A DNA stretch of 64,000 nt from positions 1-64,000 of the forward strand of contig NZ_MUNM01000090.1 in the NCBI RefSeq assembly GCF_002286815.1. The letters are read 5' to 3'. The DNA comes from Pseudomonas sp. PICF141 (GTDB lineage Bacteria; Pseudomonadota; Gammaproteobacteria; Pseudomonadales; Pseudomonadaceae). The translations under genes were made by a program, and so were the position numbers. Shown piece by piece: positions 52,715-62,601 of this stretch (its first letter is position 1; the number at the start of each line of letters is the position of its first letter). Below the pieces are notes generated by a model. It did not search any database and was not told where the DNA came from. It saw only the letters and a program-made list of their open reading frames with translations.

Positions 52715-53812
52715 ATGAAAATGTTTGGCAGGACTCTGCTGACACTGTCCTTATTGGGCGCAATGGCGACCGGCGCCCAGGCCAATGACAAGGTATTGCG
52801 CGTCTATAACTGGTCGGATTACATCGCCCCGAACACGGTCAAGAAGTTCGAAGACGAGACCGGCATCCGCGTGACCTACGATGTGTTCGACAGTAATGAA
52901 ACCCTTGAAGCACGCTTGCTGGCCGGTAAGTCCGGCTACGACATCGTGGTGCCGTCCAACAGCTTCCTGGCCAAGCAGATCAAGGCTGGCGTGTATCAGC
53001 CGCTGGACAAATCGAAGCTGCCAAACTGGAAAAACCTCAACCCGGTGCTTCTGAAAAACGCCTCTGCCAGCGACCCTGACAATGGCCATGCATTCCCGTA
53101 CATGTGGGGTTCGATCGGCATCGGTTTCAACCCGGCCAAGGTCAAGGAAGTGCTGGGCACTGATGCGCCGGTGAATTCCTGGGACTTGCTGTTCAAACCG
53201 GAAAACGCCGCGAAGCTCAAAGCCTGCGGTATCAGTTTCCTTGATTCACCGACAGAAATGCTCCCGGCTGCCCTGCACTATCTGGGCTACCCGGTGAATT
53301 CCCGGGACAAGGCGCAGATCGCTGAAGCCGAAGCGCTGTTCATGAAGATTCGCCCGTCGGTGGCTTACTTTCATTCGTCGAAATACATCTCCGACCTGGC
53401 CAACGGCAACATCTGCGTCGCCGTCGGTTACTCCGGCGACGTGCTGCAAGCCAAGGCCCGCGCCAATGAAGCCGGCGACAAGGTGAAGATCGAATACAGC
53501 ATCCCGAAAGAAGGCGCCGGCAGTTTCTACGACATGGTCGCCATCCCACGGGATGCGGCTAACGTCGACAATGCCTACCTGTTCATGAACTTCCTGATGC
53601 GCCCGGACATCATCGCCGAAGTCACCAACAATATCGGCTACAGCAACGCCAACGCAGCGGCCACGCCGCTGGTGGATGAAGCGATTCGAAACGACCCGGG
53701 GTCCTACCCGCCACAAGCGGTGATGGCGACGCTGTATGCGATTCCGGATATGCCGATCGGTATCCAACGGGTGATGACCCGAGGCTGGACGCGGGTGAAG
53801 CTGGGTAAGTGA
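52715..53812 (+). CDS. potF: Periplasmic polyamine-binding protein
   Basis: A 365-residue binding protein with signal peptide ([16 protein letters not shown]). The family opening is [45 protein letters not shown], and the ligand pocket region [14 protein letters not shown] is present. It delivers putrescine or spermidine to PotGHI (SpuD/SpuE in P. aeruginosa). Placed last in the operon, after a REP element. Confidence 0.92.
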   Translation: MKMFGRTLLTLSLLGAMATGAQANDKVLRVYNWSDYIAPNTVKKFEDETGIRVTYDVFDSNETLEARLLAGKSGYDIVVPSNSFLAKQIKAGVYQPLDKSKLPNWKNLNPVLLKNASASDPDNGHAFPYMWGSIGIGFNPAKVKEVLGTDAPVNSWDLLFKPENAAKLKACGISFLDSPTEMLPAALHYLGYPVNSRDKAQIAEAEALFMKIRPSVAYFHSSKYISDLANGNICVAVGYSGDVLQAKARANEAGDKVKIEYSIPKEGAGSFYDMVAIPRDAANVDNAYLFMNFLMRPDIIAEVTNNIGYSNANAAATPLVDEAIRNDPGSYPPQAVMATLYAIPDMPIGIQRVMTRGWTRVKLGK

Positions 53813-53860
53813 TTCAAAATGCGGGAGCGAGCCTGCTCGCGATGGGGCTATCACATTAAT

Positions 53861-53966
53861 CGTTCCCACGCTCCGCGTGGGAATGCCTCCACGGACGCTC
53901 CGCGTTCGGCTCTGGAGGGGACGCGGAGCGTCCCGGGCTGCATTCCCACGCAAAGCGTGGGAACGA
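53861..53966. repeat. Long repeat with palindromic ends
   Basis: CGTTCCCACGCTCCGCGTGGGAATG and CATTCCCACGCAAAGCGTGGGAACG flank a core with a second palindrome (GGACGCTCCGCG...CGCGGAGCGTCC). This is the repeat which yields false proteins annotated as DUF1534 in Pseudomonas. A half REP (GGGAGCGAGCCTGCTCGCGAT) lies just left. Confidence 0.82.
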
Positions 53967-54006
53967 TCAATCAATGAAAGGGTTGGGTGGTATTTCGGGC
54001 GCCTTT

Positions 54007-54546
54007 TCAGGCACAAACCAACGGCCATTCGGCCAGCGCCCGGTACCGGCCTTTACGGGATTCGAACAAGGTAAAACGATCCGCCCGCAGGAAAAACTCT
54101 GGCGGCGTCGCGGACTCAGGGACCGGCGCCCGGTAGTCGCGCATCAGGGTCAGATGCGGACGAAATTCTCGCCGGGTGTCTTCAAAACCGAACGGCAACA
54201 TGGCCTGTTCCAGCGCATACACCAACCGCAGCAACTCAGGCTCCGCCTGCGCGGGCGCCAGCAATAAAACCCCGGAGCGACGCCAGACTTCCAGCCGATC
54301 AAGCACCACCGTCAACGGCACGCCGGGCATCCGCACATGGGTAGCGGCTTCGCAGACGCCCGCTATCTGTTCCGTTTTCACCGTACCGAGAAACAGCAGC
54401 GTCAGATGAAAGTTTTCCGCTGGCACCGGACGCCCGACATTGAGCGCCAGCGCGTTGCGCCATTGGGCGATGGCCCGGCGTTGTTCGGGGGCACAGTTCA
54501 GGGCGAAGAACAGCCGTTTGAACGGTTCACGGGTTTCATCGCTCAT
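54007..54546 (-). CDS. thpR: RNA 2',3'-cyclic phosphodiesterase
   Basis: A 179-residue 2H phosphoesterase with both H-x-T/S motifs, NFHLTLLFLG (near residue 45) and RPHLTLMRDY (near residue 130). ThpR acts on 2',3'-cyclic RNA ends. The start at 54546 has GAGGTG upstream; longer frames lack one. Divergent from a small unknown gene. Confidence 0.9.
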   Translation of the reverse strand: MSDETREPFKRLFFALNCAPEQRRAIAQWRNALALNVGRPVPAENFHLTLLFLGTVKTEQIAGVCEAATHVRMPGVPLTVVLDRLEVWRRSGVLLLAPAQAEPELLRLVYALEQAMLPFGFEDTRREFRPHLTLMRDYRAPVPESATPPEFFLRADRFTLFESRKGRYRALAEWPLVCA

Positions 54547-54672
54547 GTTCGCCACCTCAAGGTTTCGGAGACCCTTTGATTTTACAAAGCAGTACCCGGC
54601 CAGCAAGTGCATTTCTGGCACCTGCCGGCAGGCGCGTTATAGTTGAAGCAACCGAATCGACGGGAGGCCGCT

Positions 54673-54867
54673 ATGCGTCAGATCATCAGCAAAGAGCCAT
54701 GGTGGGCCGCGCCACCGAAACCCGGCCAGGATGAATCCGAGCTGGAATGGGGCTGGCTGGTTCACTACAACGAAGGCGAGCCGCGCTTCGAATTCATCAA
54801 GGAGCGGCCGTCGGACAGCGAGATTCGTAACCGCAAGAGCTGCAGGACCACCCCGACGCCGGAGTGA
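54673..54867 (+). CDS. Small conserved protein, 64 residues
   Basis: A tryptophan-rich short protein: ISKEPWWAAPPKP, then ELEWGWLVHYNEGEPRFEF. No signal or membrane segment. GGGAGG lies six bases before the ATG at 54673. Function not recognised; I think similar small proteins occur in other Pseudomonas. Confidence 0.6.
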   Translation: MRQIISKEPWWAAPPKPGQDESELEWGWLVHYNEGEPRFEFIKERPSDSEIRNRKSCRTTPTPE

Positions 54868-54881
54868 TCCTGCGACCCTGT

Positions 54882-55235
54882 TCAGGCTTTGACGATCATC
54901 TCGAAACCACCAAAAATCGCTCGCTGGCCGTCAAACGGCATTGGGTTGACGTCCGGTTGCATCCGCGGATCGCTCATGAGTTTCGCCATGCCGGCATCAC
55001 GGGTGGCCTTGTCGGGCCACACGATCCAGGAAAACACCACGGTTTCGTCTTCCTTGAGTTTTACGGCCATGGGAAATGAGGTCACTTTGCCATCGGGCAC
55101 GTCATCGCCCCAGCATTCAGCGAGGCTCAGGGCGCCGTTTTCCTTGAAAATCTCGGCGGCGGATTGCGCATGCTGCTTGAATTTTTCGCGATTGGCGGTG
55201 GGTACTGCAGCGACGAAGCCATCGACATAAGCCAT
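54882..55235 (-). CDS. DUF1428 family protein
   Basis: A 117-residue cytoplasmic protein with the ferredoxin-like DUF1428 pattern: YVDGFVAAVPTANREKFKQHAQ, LSLAECWGDDVPDG, VVFSWIVWPDKATRDAGMAK, and DPRMQ. GAGGAA precedes the ATG. Function unknown. Confidence 0.88.
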   Translation of the reverse strand: MAYVDGFVAAVPTANREKFKQHAQSAAEIFKENGALSLAECWGDDVPDGKVTSFPMAVKLKEDETVVFSWIVWPDKATRDAGMAKLMSDPRMQPDVNPMPFDGQRAIFGGFEMIVKA

Positions 55236-55251
55236 GATCGTTTTCCTCAGG

Positions 55252-56322
55252 TTATGGGATTCGTTGGGTAGTCGAATCAGCGTGGCTCCAATCGACAGTT
55301 CCCGCTTCCAGACCGACCGACGGCTCGGCGGGCTGTTCGAGGGTCAGGGCCAGGTTGCCCTCGATCTGCCTGGCCATGTACAGCGTTCCGGCCATGACGC
55401 CGGTGGCAGGGTTATTCACCAGCTTCACCCAGGCCTTGTCGAACGAGTTACCCAGGCTGCTGCGGATCAGTGCTTCACTGTCGGGCCGGTCGTTGGCCTG
55501 AATCATCGCGCGTACTCCCGCCACTCCTACGGAAATCAACGCACCGGCCGCCTTCCCGGCCACTGCCGCCACCGCACTGGCTGCCCCTCGCGGGGCCATT
55601 TCGGCTTGTATTCGCTTGCTGGCACGCTTGGCCACCGGCGCCATGCCGGCGTCCGTCGAGGCGATGCCCTTCTCGCCGCCCGCCGCGTGGATCGTGTCGA
55701 TCAGTGCCAGATAGGCCGGCAATTTGTTCAGTTCGGCATGCACTACCTGATACAGCGAAGCGTCACGGGCAGACGGCGGGCCCAGTGCAATAGCCGGAAT
55801 TTTCTGGACACGACTGTTGAGCTGCGCCATCGGTACGCCATGACGTTTGGAAATGACTTCGAGCTGCTGCCCCATCAGTTGCACATAAAACTCCGTTGCC
55901 TGGCTAAGGATCGCGTCGGGATCGATCTCCACCGCCACCGGTTCCAGCACGCGCCGGTGATATTGCTCCAGCAGATAGGCGGCCAGGCGTTTGGTCGTCG
56001 CATCCTGCTCGTCGCCGGCATTGAGGGTGTACCAGCTGACTTTCATCGACAGCCATTCCTGGGTCCAGTAGCTGCTGAACCACGGAATGAAGACTTCTTC
56101 GGTTTGCTGATAAACCCGCGTGCGCCAATGCTCCATGGACCCGCGGGCATAAACCCTGGCCTGTTCGGTGGCCTGTTGCGAAGCGACGATAATCTCCCGG
56201 TCAACCTGCTGCCAGGTGCTCTGGGACACCACCACCGGCACCACAATCACCGGGGCAGGCGTAGGCGTGGCGCATCCCGCCAAGATCACTAACACAGCGA
56301 CGATCAGCGAACGCAGGTTCAA
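55252..56322 (-). CDS. Large putative lipoprotein
   Basis: A 356-residue protein with a signal peptide and lipobox (VILAGC, cysteine near 17). The mature part is helix-rich (QQATEQARVYARGSMEHWRTRVYQQTEEVF; YLLEQYHRRVLEPVAVEID), and has a glycine-alanine segment AASAVAAVAGKAAGALISVG that may insert in membrane. Not matched to a known family. It lies 16 bases upstream of the DUF1428 gene, same strand. Confidence 0.65.
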   Translation of the reverse strand: MNLRSLIVAVLVILAGCATPTPAPVIVVPVVVSQSTWQQVDREIIVASQQATEQARVYARGSMEHWRTRVYQQTEEVFIPWFSSYWTQEWLSMKVSWYTLNAGDEQDATTKRLAAYLLEQYHRRVLEPVAVEIDPDAILSQATEFYVQLMGQQLEVISKRHGVPMAQLNSRVQKIPAIALGPPSARDASLYQVVHAELNKLPAYLALIDTIHAAGGEKGIASTDAGMAPVAKRASKRIQAEMAPRGAASAVAAVAGKAAGALISVGVAGVRAMIQANDRPDSEALIRSSLGNSFDKAWVKLVNNPATGVMAGTLYMARQIEGNLALTLEQPAEPSVGLEAGTVDWSHADSTTQRIP

Positions 56323-56465
56323 GATCGCGGGGCCCTACATGTCTCGTCGAACGAAATGTCCGACGCTAAACACCGTGCTGATTTGAGTATAGGTCGGGGT
56401 CGGGGGCCGTCCGTCAGATGGATGGAGGGTGCCCCCAAAATAGCCCCTACTTTCCCCGCATCACC

Positions 56466-59400
56466 TTAACTGGTACTCAGGATCCGCACCGGTCCCTGGC
56501 GATTGAGAACCTCGACCATGACGTTCTCCCCCGAGCGCCGGAGCATCAAGTCCACACATTCACCACCCACGGCCAAACGCCGCAAGGTGATGGTGTCTAG
56601 AAAGCTCGGGAGCACCGGTTCGTCGAACAGGATGTTGAGCTTCCTCGGCCTGAAACTCATTCCCAGGCATGACTGAATCATCGACAACGGCGCAGCAGCG
56701 GCCCAGGCCTGGGGCATGCAGGCGACTGGATAGAACGTCGGCCCTTGGGTACGTTGCCGGGCAAAGCCGCAGAACAGTTCAGGCAAGCGCCGCAGATCGA
56801 TGTAAGTCGAGGCGGCGAACAGCCCTTCGAAAATACGCGCCGCATCCCGGCGGTAACCGTAGCGGGCGAAGCCGGCGGCGATCAGCGCATTGTCGTGGGG
56901 CCAGACAGAGCCGTTGTGATAACTCATCGGGTTATAGCGAGCCTGGGAAGCTGCGACAGTGCGCACGCCCCAGCCGGAAAAGGATGAGCGTTCCATCAGC
57001 GTACTGACGACCGTTGCCGCGCGCTCCGGATAAGCGATGCCCGCGAACAGGGCGTGACCGGCATTGGAAGTACGGATTCGGCAGGGCTTTTTGTGGCCGT
57101 CCAGGGCCAATACATAAGTGCCCAGTTCTTCGTCGAAGAAGCGGTTATCGAATTCTTCGCGCAAACGTTGAGCCTTGTATTTCAGTTGTTGAGCCCGGTC
57201 CGAATCCCCCAGCCGGCTGGCTATTCTGGCCGCACCGGTCCAGGCCCCATACACGTAGGCCTGAACTTCGACAATCGCAATCGGCCCGGTGGCCAATTGT
57301 CCATTGGCATGGAACACCGAGTCGTGGCTGTCTTTCCATCCCTGGTTAATCAGCCCTTCGGCAGACTGGCGGCCATACTCGACAAAACCGTCGCCATCGC
57401 GGTCGCCGTATTCCTCGATCCAGGTCAGCGCCGCTTCGATATTCGGCCAGAGCTGACGCACGGTACTCAAATCATTAGTGCGCTCCAGGTAGGCAGCGGC
57501 CAGCATGACGAACAGCGGCGTGGAGTCGATGCTGCCGTAGTAGCGGCGGAACGGCACCTCGCCCAATTCAGCCATTTCTCCCAGCCTTATTTCGTGCAGG
57601 ATTTTACCGGGCTCCGAATCGGCGTGAGGGTCAATGATGGTTGCCTGATTGGCGGCCAGATGCCCGAGTACACCTTTGGCAATACCAGGATCGAACCACA
57701 GCATCTCCCATGCCGTGATCAGGGCATCTCGTCCGAAAACAGTGCTGAACCATGGAATACCCGCGTAGGGATATAACCCTTCCGGCGTTTTGGTCATGAG
57801 CATGTAAAGGTCGGACACGCTGCGGCTGACTGCTTCGTTGAACACATCATGGGAGGTCGCCATCGAGGCCGCTCGGGAAGAGAATGTGCGTAACTCGCGC
57901 CGGGAATCGCGCAATGAAATGAAGAACCCGTGGCGCACCGTAAACGGCGGGTTTTGCACACCGCAATTGATGTCCATGAATAGTGACTGACTTTCCCCCG
58001 GGGCCAGCCGAACCTCGAACAACGCTGAATCGCAAGTCAGGCTGACCGGCACCGGGGCAAAACGCAGGCGGGTCATGCGCCGTTTGTGATCCAGGCCGGT
58101 GTAGGAAAGCACCACCTCTTCATTGGTAATCTCTGCCCGGTGCCCTTCGCCGCGTTGCGCACGCCGGGCCCCGCGAACTTCGAACAGGTCTTTGAAGTCG
58201 GCGGCAAACTGAATTCTCAGTTTCAACAGCTGAGGAACGTCGTCGAAATTGCGCAGGGTCAGGCGTTCGTAGCAGGAGCCCTTCCACAAGAACCGTGAAC
58301 GGCGCAAATGGATCAAATCGTGGTGCAGGATTTTTTCGCCATGGCTGTCGAACAGATCCGGGTTGGTCAGGTCGCACGTGAGCATTGCGTTGTCATCACG
58401 CAGCGTGGAACTGAGCAACAGCGGGCGCATGCCGTTAAGCGTCAGGTAAAGCCCGGAAAGGTGGCGGGTATCGGTGTGGAAAATCCCTTGCGGGCTGTCG
58501 TCGGCAAACAGCACATCGCCATTGGGATCGAACACCCCAAAGGTCTCGTTATTTTTCAGGTTACGCAAACGCAGCTCTTGCAGCGACGCGGTGGCCGGAA
58601 TGTCGAAGGGCGTGGACGGATGCCCATACGTGTTGCCCGCCGTCAGATGACGGTACAACTCAAGATAATGATTGGTCATGCGCTCGACCGTGAACCGTTC
58701 CTCGAACCTGGCCCTCACCTTGCGCCGATCCAGCGCTCCCAACCGCTGCACCGCCGCCACCGCTCCTGCAATGCCATCGACGATGTAACCGGATACGCCC
58801 TCGTCGATCACTTCCGGCACCGAGCCCTGACCAAACGCAATCACCGGCGTGCCGCACGCCATGGCTTCGATCATGACCAGGCCGAACGGCTCGGGCCAGT
58901 CGATGGGAAAGATCAAGGCGCGGGCATTGCCCAGCAAGCCTGCCTTTTGGGATTCATCGATCTCGCCGAGAAATTCGACATTTGCCCGGCTGGCGATCAT
59001 CGGTGCGATGATTTCTTCCCAATACACCTGATCGGCCTTGTCGACCTTGGCGGCGATCTTCAATGGCAGCCCGGCCTTCGAAGCAATCTCGATGGCACGG
59101 TCCGGGCGTTTTTCGGGAGAAATGCGCCCCAGGAACATCAGATAGTCGCCGCGCGGCTCAGGGTTGAAGGCTAGTAAATCGCGCGGAATGCCATGGTAGA
59201 CATTGCCCACCCAATTGACGTCGCCCTTCACCGGACTGCGCTGCGCCTTGGAAATCGAAACCAGCGGCACTTCGGGAAAGTGAGGGTAAAAGCATTGGTA
59301 ATCGCTGATATCCAGACGCCCGTGAAGCGTGGTCACACTGCGCCCGGCCAAATGTCGAATCAGGGGAAAATGGTAGATGTCGGTATGAAAATGCATCACG

Positions 59401-59666
59401 TCGAATTGATCCGCCTGACGCAGCACTTGATCAAGCATCAGAATGTGATGAGGCGCTCCGTCCTTGACGCCTGGATCGAACCGCAAGGCCTGATGTGCGC
59501 CTGACTCCAGGCGGGCCGAGGTTTGCGAATCGCCGCTGGCAAAAAGCGTGACATCGTGGCCCTGGCGCACCAGCTCTTCGGTCAGGTAAGACACAATCCG
59601 CTCAGTGCCACCATACAAACGGGGCGGACAACGTTCGGTGAGCGGCGCGATCTGAGCGATCCTCAT
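56466..59666 (-). CDS. Glycosyltransferase fused to a glycogen-debranching-type hydrolase
   Basis: A 1066-residue fusion. Residues 1-350 are a GT4/GT-B glycosyltransferase (PPRLYGGTERIV near 15-25, FLGRISPEKRPD 178-189, and the E-x7-E site PEPFGLVMIE 258-267). Residues 370-600 form the N-terminal domain of bacterial amylo-alpha-1,6-glucosidases (FGVFDPNGDVLFADDSPQGIFHTDTRHLSGLYL) and 620-1030 the (alpha/alpha)6 catalytic part (GIPWFSTVFGRDALITAWEML, YHNGSVWPHDNALIAAG). The ATG at 59666 has GGAGGG seven bases upstream. Likely tied to trehalose or glycogen-like polymer metabolism. The domains are more often separate genes. Confidence 0.86.
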   Translation of the reverse strand: MRIAQIAPLTERCPPRLYGGTERIVSYLTEELVRQGHDVTLFASGDSQTSARLESGAHQALRFDPGVKDGAPHHILMLDQVLRQADQFDVMHFHTDIYHFPLIRHLAGRSVTTLHGRLDISDYQCFYPHFPEVPLVSISKAQRSPVKGDVNWVGNVYHGIPRDLLAFNPEPRGDYLMFLGRISPEKRPDRAIEIASKAGLPLKIAAKVDKADQVYWEEIIAPMIASRANVEFLGEIDESQKAGLLGNARALIFPIDWPEPFGLVMIEAMACGTPVIAFGQGSVPEVIDEGVSGYIVDGIAGAVAAVQRLGALDRRKVRARFEERFTVERMTNHYLELYRHLTAGNTYGHPSTPFDIPATASLQELRLRNLKNNETFGVFDPNGDVLFADDSPQGIFHTDTRHLSGLYLTLNGMRPLLLSSTLRDDNAMLTCDLTNPDLFDSHGEKILHHDLIHLRRSRFLWKGSCYERLTLRNFDDVPQLLKLRIQFAADFKDLFEVRGARRAQRGEGHRAEITNEEVVLSYTGLDHKRRMTRLRFAPVPVSLTCDSALFEVRLAPGESQSLFMDINCGVQNPPFTVRHGFFISLRDSRRELRTFSSRAASMATSHDVFNEAVSRSVSDLYMLMTKTPEGLYPYAGIPWFSTVFGRDALITAWEMLWFDPGIAKGVLGHLAANQATIIDPHADSEPGKILHEIRLGEMAELGEVPFRRYYGSIDSTPLFVMLAAAYLERTNDLSTVRQLWPNIEAALTWIEEYGDRDGDGFVEYGRQSAEGLINQGWKDSHDSVFHANGQLATGPIAIVEVQAYVYGAWTGAARIASRLGDSDRAQQLKYKAQRLREEFDNRFFDEELGTYVLALDGHKKPCRIRTSNAGHALFAGIAYPERAATVVSTLMERSSFSGWGVRTVAASQARYNPMSYHNGSVWPHDNALIAAGFARYGYRRDAARIFEGLFAASTYIDLRRLPELFCGFARQRTQGPTFYPVACMPQAWAAAAPLSMIQSCLGMSFRPRKLNILFDEPVLPSFLDTITLRRLAVGGECVDLMLRRSGENVMVEVLNRQGPVRILSTS

Positions 59667-59822
59667 GGAGAGGCCCTCCGTCATGGGGTCGAAGAATTAA
59701 GGCCTCCAGCGTCTCGGCGTTTCTATTCGCCGAGGTCTGGCGGCTTTATCCTCGATTGACGGTGCGCCTGCTACAACAGTTCCATCCGGTTATACGACCT
59801 AATCCTGTAGCAGCTGAATGGC

Positions 59823-60515
59823 TTAACTTACCCGAAACAACCGTCGCCGTAACCACACGACCCATAGCGTGAAGAACGCACCAGCCACTGCCAGCGCCAT
59901 GTCGGCTTGAGAGTCCCATGGGTCATTTTGTGCGGCGACAAATGCCTTTGCCGTGTCTTTTCCCAGGTACTGCCCGCCTATCCATTCGACGATTTCATAC
60001 ACAGCCGAGGTCGACAGCACGATATTCAACGCGATGAACCCAACCCAAAAACCCCGCAGCGGCGTGATTCGTACAAGCACTTCCCGAATCGGATACACCA
60101 TCAAGAGTCCATACGTCAGATGCACCAGCCGATCGTAATGATTGCGTTCAAACCCGAGGGCTTTGTTGAGGCTGATCCCGGTCAAGGCTGAGCACCAGCG
60201 GTCGTAGGGCACCAGCGCGTAGGTGTAGTGCGAACCCACCTCATGAATACAGAGAAAAACGAACACCAGGCTGAGGGAAACCGCAGACAGGCGGAACCGT
60301 CGATAAACGCCGATCAGGACCAGCACCAGCACCAGGGCCAGCAGATTTTCCAGGACCCAGTCCACTCGGCTATGGGGCGAAATTCCCAGCGCGACGACGA
60401 TAAGAAGAAATGCAATCAATAGCGCCAGGTCGTATCGCGGGTGCTCTTTGGGCGTCATGACCGGCAGAGGTCTGCTGTGAGTACTCAGGTCTTTTGCGCC
60501 TACTGACGTGCTCAT
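59823..60515 (-). CDS. DUF2238 membrane protein (YjdF-like)
   Basis: A 230-residue membrane protein with about six helices matching DUF2238: LSLVFVFLCIHEVGSHYTYALVPYDRW, then GFERNHYDRLVHLTYGLLMVYPIREV, STSAVYEIVEWIGGQYLGKDT and DPWDSQADMALAVAGA. The conserved His, Glu and Asp residues near the membrane suggest metal binding. The ATG at 60515 has AAGG about nine bases upstream. Confidence 0.82.
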   Translation of the reverse strand: MSTSVGAKDLSTHSRPLPVMTPKEHPRYDLALLIAFLLIVVALGISPHSRVDWVLENLLALVLVLVLIGVYRRFRLSAVSLSLVFVFLCIHEVGSHYTYALVPYDRWCSALTGISLNKALGFERNHYDRLVHLTYGLLMVYPIREVLVRITPLRGFWVGFIALNIVLSTSAVYEIVEWIGGQYLGKDTAKAFVAAQNDPWDSQADMALAVAGAFFTLWVVWLRRRLFRVS

Positions 60516-60618
60516 TGGGCGCCTTCTTCTCGAGTCTTTTAAATTCGAGACGCGGCCGCTTCGCAAGTTCGTTTTTTCTGGGCGGGTATGGCGGCCCGAT
60601 ACCCGCCCCCAACGCTTA

Positions 60619-61248
60619 TCAAGGCCGGCGCACCGCCCTCACCTTCCCGCTGTTGCCGCCGCCACAGAAAAACCGGTCGTGACCATCGAACTCAAGTCCT
60701 GAGACCCCGACGCCAGCCGGCATCTGGACGCTCTCCAGCACGTCGCCCGTGGCCGGATCAATTCGCCGCAACTCGCTCTCGTCACCTTCCCAGGTGCCGT
60801 GCCACAGGTCCCCCTCGACCCAGGTTACCCCGGTGACGAAGCGGTTGGATTCGAGGGTGCGCAGCACTGCCCCGGTCTGGGGGTCGACCTGATGAATCTT
60901 GCGCTCGCGATATTCACCCACCCAAAGCGTCCCTTCGGCCCATGCAAGCCCCGAATCGCCACCGCCGCCGGGCGCGGGGATGGTGGAGAGCACGCGACCG
61001 GTCTGTGGGTCGATTTTCTGGATGCGATCCTCGGCGATCTGAAACAGGTGCTGACCGTCGAAGGCTGTGCCAGCGTGGGCGGCGACATCGATCGAGCGCA
61101 GCGTCTTGCCGCTCGCGGGATCGAGGGCATTGAGTTTGTCGCCGGAGGCAAACCAGACCTGCCGGCCGTCATGGGTGACGCCATGCACGCTGTCGACGCC
61201 GGGGAAAGGTCCATATTCGCGGATGATTTCAGCCGTTGAATGTTTCAT
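60619..61248 (-). CDS. Beta-propeller protein (YncE/Vgb-like)
   Basis: A 209-residue protein of repeated propeller blades, e.g. KLNALDPASGKTLRSIDV, RIQKIDPQTGRVLSTI, KIHQVDPQTGAVLRTL, RRIDPATGDVLESV. Each is the strand-turn-strand block of YncE or Vgb-like repeats. No signal peptide, so cytoplasmic. GAGGAGC precedes the ATG. It follows a regulator gene by 36 bases in one operon. Confidence 0.72.
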   Translation of the reverse strand: MKHSTAEIIREYGPFPGVDSVHGVTHDGRQVWFASGDKLNALDPASGKTLRSIDVAAHAGTAFDGQHLFQIAEDRIQKIDPQTGRVLSTIPAPGGGGDSGLAWAEGTLWVGEYRERKIHQVDPQTGAVLRTLESNRFVTGVTWVEGDLWHGTWEGDESELRRIDPATGDVLESVQMPAGVGVSGLEFDGHDRFFCGGGNSGKVRAVRRP

Positions 61249-61284
61249 GCCTTGCTCCTCATTCACTGGGTTGGTGAAGGGATG

Positions 61285-62505
61285 CTAATCATTGGGCAGC
61301 AACCCTGTGAGTAACAATACCGTCGCGAATCCCGGAACCGGCGGCGTCATCCAGCGACGCGCCCGGCCATGACCGAACGACTGCACCTTGCCGGCCACCG
61401 CCAGCGTGTCGAGAGCCCGTTGCACGGTGCGCTGACTGGCGCCAAGCGCCAACGCCAGGGCCGAACTCGACCACGATTCGCCGTCGGCGAGAAAGGCGAG
61501 CAGCGTCGCATGCTGCTCTTCGACAGGCCGCACCAGCACCACCACGTCACGCGCATCGTGCGGCACCAGCGCAAACCCGCGCGGGGTCGCGACGACATTG
61601 GCGATCTGGTGCAACGCTGCGCGCAATCGCCCGAGTTCGACACGCAACCGCGCGCGATGGGAGTCATCCGCGAATTTCATCCGAAAGGCGCGCGCAATCA
61701 GCGTCTCCCTCGGCACGTCGGCGGGCCATGCTTCGCCCAGCGCCCGAACGAGCGCGAAGAGCACCGGCCGCCGGGCGAGTGAAACCGCCGAGCCTGCGTC
61801 GCGCACGACATACCGGCAGGCGTCCACGACCAGCTTGGTGGATGCCAATAACGCTTCAATTTCATCGAGCAGCAGCGGCTGTTCCTGGCCACCGACAATC
61901 AGCCGCGCCGCCGGCGTGTCGAGGATGCGCGCGGCGCTTTCGACCTCGGCCGTCAACGCGGGGATAGCGGCGTGCTGTGCGGCACGCTCGGCCCGTTCAA
62001 GTGCCGCGCACGCCGTTTTTGTTTGCAGGCGACGCATTGCGATGCCCGCCACGACCAGTTCGTAGGCTGCCTTCGATGCAGGCGGTAACGGTGTTGGATC
62101 GAGTTCGGCGAGCCGGTGCTCAGCCTCCTCGAGGTGCCCGATCAGCAGCAAGCGGCGGATCTCGAGGTACCGCGCATGGGCGGCGTTGACCCAGTCGCCG
62201 TGCGCCTGAAGCGTTGCCTGCGCGGCGTCGAGTGCCTTGGTCGGCCAGTTCAGATCCCGCGAGGCGAGCGCGATTTCGGCCTCGGCGACGACACAGCGCG
62301 CCCGGGCCAAGGCCTCTTTCGGCCCGAAAGCACGTGCGGCGCTGCGCACCAGCGCCTTCGCGCGCACCAGATCCCCCAATTGCGCCATCGCGATGCCACG
62401 AAGCGCGAGGGCTGGCGCATCGTCGCGCAAGGCGATGCGGTTCAGTGCGCCGAGGGGGTCACCCGCCGCGAGCGCACGGGCCGCCGCCGTGATCAGCGAA
62501 TCCAT
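61285..62505 (-). CDS. Putative transcriptional regulator with TPR-like repeats
   Basis: A 406-residue protein. The first 200 residues are alanine-rich helical repeats (ALRGIAMAQLGDLVRAKALVRSAARAFG, AYELVVAGIAMRRLQTKTACAALERAERAAQ), TPR-like. A winged-helix-like end carries SSALALALGASQRTVQRALDTLAVAGKVQSFG, a DeoR/GntR-like recognition helix. It is upstream of the propeller gene on the same strand and may control it. GC content is higher than the neighbours. Confidence 0.65.
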   Translation of the reverse strand: MDSLITAAARALAAGDPLGALNRIALRDDAPALALRGIAMAQLGDLVRAKALVRSAARAFGPKEALARARCVVAEAEIALASRDLNWPTKALDAAQATLQAHGDWVNAAHARYLEIRRLLLIGHLEEAEHRLAELDPTPLPPASKAAYELVVAGIAMRRLQTKTACAALERAERAAQHAAIPALTAEVESAARILDTPAARLIVGGQEQPLLLDEIEALLASTKLVVDACRYVVRDAGSAVSLARRPVLFALVRALGEAWPADVPRETLIARAFRMKFADDSHRARLRVELGRLRAALHQIANVVATPRGFALVPHDARDVVVLVRPVEEQHATLLAFLADGESWSSSALALALGASQRTVQRALDTLAVAGKVQSFGHGRARRWMTPPVPGFATVLLLTGLLPND

Positions 62506-62601
62506 CTGAAGCGCGCCACCTGCCACCCCCACCGTTCGATGCCCGCTGATCAGTCTATCTCACGACCGCATAGCCGCACGCCGATCCGCCAGGGGTGCCG
62601 C

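Noticed and set aside
53861-54074. Open frame of about 65 codons (and its antisense) in the long repeat after potF
   Set aside because: It is translation of the Pseudomonas palindromic repeat; such DUF1534-like proteins are accepted artefacts.
59711-59735. CTCGGCG...CGCCGAG hairpin upstream of the glycosyltransferase fusion
   Set aside because: A seven-base stem with no T-run; could be a leader structure or chance, too weak to list.
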